Assembly: GCA_964390695.1 (NCBI GenBank)
Contig: CAYMKI010000153.1
Span: 1 to 7,155 of the forward strand
Direction: 5' to 3'
Origin: CAWACC01 sp964390695
GTDB taxonomy: Bacteria; Chlamydiota; Chlamydiia; Chlamydiales; Parachlamydiaceae
Length of the DNA stretch: 7,155 nucleotides
Made by a program: the position numbers and the translations under genes. Of this stretch, positions 4,293 through 7,155 are shown one piece after another; position 1 is the first letter of the stretch, and the number at the start of each line of letters is the position of its first letter. The notes beneath the pieces were generated by a model. It made no database searches. It worked only from the letters and a program-made list of their open reading frames with translations, and was not told where the DNA came from.

Positions 4293-6548
4293 TTAAGTTT
4301 GTGATAAGCAAGCCTGACTATTCAGCATACCTCCCGATTTAAACCATACGTTCTGTTCGGGGGTGTAGGAATGGCACAACGAGAGCGACTCTTGCGCACC
4401 CTTTGTGTGCTTGATAAGAAGGTTCAATGACACATTAGGTGCAATAGCCTGTATTCCCTCGATGGTTATAGTGTCATCCTCGAGGATTTTTTCATAATCA
4501 TTGCCATGTGCAAAGGTCAACGCGAGGATCCCTTGTTTTTTGAGCTGGGTTTCAAAATCTTTAGAGAAACTTTTAGCTATAACAGCCACACATCCTAGAA
4601 AACGTGTCTCAATAGCTGCAATATCACGTACCATGCCTTCCCCAAAATTTTCTTCACCCACGATGACCCATCTAATCTGCTGGGCTTTATAACTCTTAGC
4701 GATTTTTGCGTAAGGTTCGACATTTCCTGAGGTTAGGTTCTTGCCTTTACCAGCAGCTGTCTGAAAGGCATTCAAGGCGCCCGCCAAGAAATTGTCGGAT
4801 AATAGTTCTAGATTCCCCCTAAAACGCAGCCATTTACCTGCAGGTGATATGTGGTCGATAGTGCATTTGTCCTTAACTTTAGCCAACACCCTCAATTCAC
4901 AGAAATCATTTTCAGACCATGCTGTAAAGGCGGGCATCAATTGAAGCCTTTGGCTGCCGGGACAGATTTTCAGCTCTGCACTAGCCTCAGTTTTATCCGG
5001 AGGCATAAAACCCGAGAGATTCTGAATAAAGCCTTGTGGCGGGTATTCAACGCCCTTGGGGGCAACAAGTTTGACAGGCAATCCATCTTGGTTGAACAAC
5101 ACGTCACAGAATGGATTAAATGTCATCGTTCCCGATAACGCCATTGCCATGACAATTTCAGGGCTGGCTAGAAAGGAATGAGTGCCGGGGTTTCCATCGT
5201 TGCGTCCGGCTGCATTTCTGTTAAATGAGGAGATGATGGCATTCTTTTCTCCAAAGTTGACATCCTGCCGTTTCCACTGTCCCACACAAGGTCCGCAACA
5301 ATTTGGCAATAGCGTCGCTCCTATCTCCTGCAGCGTCTTCAAAATCCCCTGACAAGTCAAAGTGGTGCGCATCTGCTCTGATCCCATTGAGATGTAAAGA
5401 GGACATTTTGCTTTCAATCCATGTTTTAGGGCTTGCCTTGCAATCTGAACAACCTTATCAAAATCCTCGTAGCTTGAATGGGAGCACGAACCAATAAAAG
5501 CCGCAGCTATCTGGTGAGGATAGCTATTTTTATGCACCGCATTCTTGAGCTCGTCGATTTTAGTGGAAATCGAGGAAGCAAAAGGACCGTTGACCATAGG
5601 TTCGATTTCGGAAAGATTAATGCTGATGACTTGATCAAAGTAGATATCCGGGTGTTCCTCCACATCGCTATCAGCCTTTAACCCATCGCCTAAGGCTTGA
5701 GCCAATGAGACGATAGAAGCTCTACCAGTGGCTTTGAAGTATTCAAGGGTGCGATCATCGCAGGGAAAAAGTGATGACAGCGCTCCTAGCTCCGCACCGA
5801 AATTGCAGATAGCTGCTCTGCCGTTTATGGACAGCGTCTTGACGCCTTCCCCAAAGTATTCTAAAATAGCTCCTGAAGGATTCAATAAACCTGCCAGATG
5901 GAAGATGACGTCTTTAGCTGAAGACCACCCTTTTAGTTCCCCTGTGAATTTTACCCCTATTTTTTTGGGAAAGGGCAGCTCCCAAGATAATCCGGTCATA
6001 ACTTCCAAAATTTCCGACTCCCCCACGCCAAATCCCAGCATCCCAACAGCTCCTGCTTGAGCCGTATGTCCATCTGACCCCAAGATTAAACCACCGGGAA
6101 AGACGTAATTTTCCAGCAAGATTTGATGAATAATCCCAGATCCGGGTTTCCAATACCCAATCTCATACTTGCGGCAGGCGCTTTCCAAGAAATCGAAGAT
6201 CTCTTTATTTTCTTGCAAACTAGTTTGAAGATCTTCTTGTTCACCGCGCTGTACAACCATCAAATGATCGCAATGCACCGTTGCGGGTATTTGAGTAGGT
6301 CTATTATAAAAGGAAGCATAGTGCAAAAGAAGGGTCTGGGCATGGACATCTTGCATCGCCACCCTGTCCGGAGATAATTGCATAGAGCTCTTTCCACCAT
6401 GTGACTTTGCGGGAAGCAGCTGAACTGCATGGGCATAGAGGATTTTTTCCGTTAGCGTCAACGGACGATTAGCTAGGCTTTTGGCTAACTGGACTTTGGT
6501 CAGGTAATCGGTATACCGCCTCTCTATAGCTTCGATATCAAATGCCAT
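4293..6548 (-). CDS. acn: Mitochondrial-type aconitate hydratase with altered catalytic serines
   Basis: Aconitase isomerises citrate to isocitrate in the TCA cycle with a [4Fe-4S] cluster. At 751 residues this matches the mitochondrial-type family (pig mature enzyme about 754), not the roughly 890-residue AcnA type. Counterparts of pig active-site residues, aligned from memory, are Q66, D94-H95, H141, D159, H161, N249, E253, N443-R444, R449, R577 and R641. The cluster ligands are C355 (in GSC) and C418/C421 (CGPC). The swivel domain spans about 535-730. Departures are marked. GEGSSRE reads GEGMVRD, so M639-V640 replace the catalytic-base serine (pig Ser642) and its neighbour. DSH reads DGH (G160 for Ser166), and GSCTN reads GSCSH. 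Codons around 4629-4634 read cleanly with the frame intact on both sides, so this is not a frameshift. The ATG at 6548 has GAGAGG three bases upstream, and a candidate promoter lies at 6671-6643. Membership of the aconitase family is certain; activity is doubtful. Confidence 0.93.
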   Translation of the reverse strand: MAFDIEAIERRYTDYLTKVQLAKSLANRPLTLTEKILYAHAVQLLPAKSHGGKSSMQLSPDRVAMQDVHAQTLLLHYASFYNRPTQIPATVHCDHLMVVQRGEQEDLQTSLQENKEIFDFLESACRKYEIGYWKPGSGIIHQILLENYVFPGGLILGSDGHTAQAGAVGMLGFGVGESEILEVMTGLSWELPFPKKIGVKFTGELKGWSSAKDVIFHLAGLLNPSGAILEYFGEGVKTLSINGRAAICNFGAELGALSSLFPCDDRTLEYFKATGRASIVSLAQALGDGLKADSDVEEHPDIYFDQVISINLSEIEPMVNGPFASSISTKIDELKNAVHKNSYPHQIAAAFIGSCSHSSYEDFDKVVQIARQALKHGLKAKCPLYISMGSEQMRTTLTCQGILKTLQEIGATLLPNCCGPCVGQWKRQDVNFGEKNAIISSFNRNAAGRNDGNPGTHSFLASPEIVMAMALSGTMTFNPFCDVLFNQDGLPVKLVAPKGVEYPPQGFIQNLSGFMPPDKTEASAELKICPGSQRLQLMPAFTAWSENDFCELRVLAKVKDKCTIDHISPAGKWLRFRGNLELLSDNFLAGALNAFQTAAGKGKNLTSGNVEPYAKIAKSYKAQQIRWVIVGEENFGEGMVRDIAAIETRFLGCVAVIAKSFSKDFETQLKKQGILALTFAHGNDYEKILEDDTITIEGIQAIAPNVSLNLLIKHTKGAQESLSLCHSYTPEQNVWFKSGGMLNSQACLSQT

Positions 6549-6642
6549 AAGCCTCTCTTTATAAAAATTACTATCCCATTACATGCCAGTCTTTAACGAG
6601 ATGAAAAGACCGCTTCTATTTGTAATGTTTTAAATTAATTAT

Positions 6643-6671
6643 TATATAACAAGAAAGACAATAGGAATCAA
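6643..6671 (-). promoter_or_regulatory. Candidate sigma-70-type promoter for the acn operon
   Basis: On the minus strand TTGATT (6671-6666), a 17-base spacer and TATATA (6648-6643) lie in the 130-bp gap between the upstream gene and acn. A TATAAT overlaps two bases further on. Initiation near 6636 would give a leader of about 88 bases. Confidence 0.4.
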
Positions 6672-6678
6672 AGCTAAT

Positions 6679-7155
6679 CTAGTTACGCTCTATTTTCCAT
6701 TGCGGAAATTTTTCCTGAAGCCATTGGAAATCTTTATTTGTTAAAGAACTCCTCGAAGCCTTGAGGGTAGTGAAATTTTCACTAATTTTGCCTATAAAAC
6801 AGATGCTCAACAAAAGGGATTGATTGATCTTGTCAGAATCATTCTGATGCGTTTCGACTCCGCCCTCATGAACAATCGCTTTAAATATGTCTTTTGTCAC
6901 CTTACCTACTTTACTCAAGACGGGGATATGCGGCAAAGTCACTTCTTGGTGATTGATCCTAGTACCTATTGCCCCTGCTTCAATCACTTGAACCTTTTTC
7001 AGCTCGGGAGCGAGCTGGCTAAGAGAGGTCATCCAGGAAAATCGATCTAACCAAGCAAAGGGCCTTAGATCAAAATACGGGGTATTGGGCAAAAAGGTTT
7101 TATATTCCTCCAGTAAGGCATCCAATTGCTTCTTATAGCTGTTATAAGTCAATAA
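6679..7155 (-). CDS. Unrecognised protein, C-terminal part, N-terminus outside the window
   Basis: The frame stays open to the window edge at 7155 and ends at a TAG (6679-6681). A TTG at 7152 could start it, but it has too little upstream sequence to judge and the frame continues past it, so I treat the gene as truncated by the window. About 159 residues are seen. They show a charged helical start (KKQLDALLEEYK), then aromatic-rich PYFDLRPFAWLDRFSW, then a mixed segment with no membrane helix, and a C-terminal end FQWLQEKFPQWKIER. I recognise no family and no catalytic motif. It lies on the same strand as acn, 130 bp upstream of it. That gap holds a promoter-like site, so cotranscription is uncertain. 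Confidence 0.7.
   Translation of the reverse strand, partial: LLTYNSYKKQLDALLEEYKTFLPNTPYFDLRPFAWLDRFSWMTSLSQLAPELKKVQVIEAGAIGTRINHQEVTLPHIPVLSKVGKVTKDIFKAIVHEGGVETHQNDSDKINQSLLLSICFIGKISENFTTLKASRSSLTNKDFQWLQEKFPQWKIERN

Noticed and set aside
4600..4660. Loss of the aconitase catalytic serines through a sequencing frameshift
   Set aside because: The frame reads conserved family residues directly on both sides of Met-Val, and the motif keeps its exact length, so no local frame change occurred.
4501..6377. Plus-strand frames inside the aconitase gene, including 4851-5138, 5728-6060 and 6123-6377
   Set aside because: They are antisense shadows of a well-conserved enzyme gene and show no recognisable protein features.
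6589..6610. Hairpin GTCTTT/AAAGAC upstream of acn as a terminator or leader element
   Set aside because: It has only six pairs around a ten-base loop with no following T-run, and it sits in an AT-rich region where such pairing arises by chance.

Overview
The window looks like a piece of the genome of a host-associated, probably intracellular bacterium. An environmental chlamydia (Parachlamydiales) is my best guess, with modest confidence. It rests on three things: an ankyrin-like gene built from large tandem units, a complete mitochondrial-type aconitase, and AT-rich genes of unknown function next to housekeeping genes. No rRNA, tRNA, transposase, phage gene or CRISPR array is visible. All assignments come from reading the sequence; no database search was possible.

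Layout. (1) 1-972, plus strand: the 3' part of an ankyrin-like gene made of tandem 137-residue units in exact register. (2) A short hairpin at 984-1006 separates it from the convergent gene 1047-1781 (minus), an adenylate kinase that carries a Sec-type signal peptide. (3) 1782-2128 is an AT-rich, divergent intergenic region holding candidate promoters and no convincing gene. (4) 2141-3622, plus: an unrecognised 493-residue protein with a basic, Ser/Thr-rich tail. Its only well-placed ATG (2129) is followed three codons later by an in-frame stop, so the usable start is unclear. (5) 3644-3677: a strong hairpin terminator shared by the convergent neighbours. (6) 6548-3708, minus: a likely two-gene operon, a mitochondrial-type aconitase followed 27 bp later by an HdeD/DUF308 membrane protein. 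(7) 7155-6679, minus: the C-terminal part of an unrecognised protein that runs off the window.

The two most interesting points concern enzymes that look ordinary at first. The adenylate kinase has its P-loop, substrate-binding motifs and four-cysteine LID, but it starts with an export signal. That would place an ATP/ADP/AMP-equilibrating enzyme outside the cytoplasm. The aconitase keeps its iron-sulfur cysteines and most active-site residues, but the near-universal Ser-Ser-Arg motif that supplies the catalytic base reads Met-Val-Arg, and the active-site Asp-Ser-His reads Asp-Gly-His. It may be inactive as an aconitase, or have a different role. The two plus-strand genes are visibly more AT-rich than adk and acn and look like faster-evolving accessory genes.
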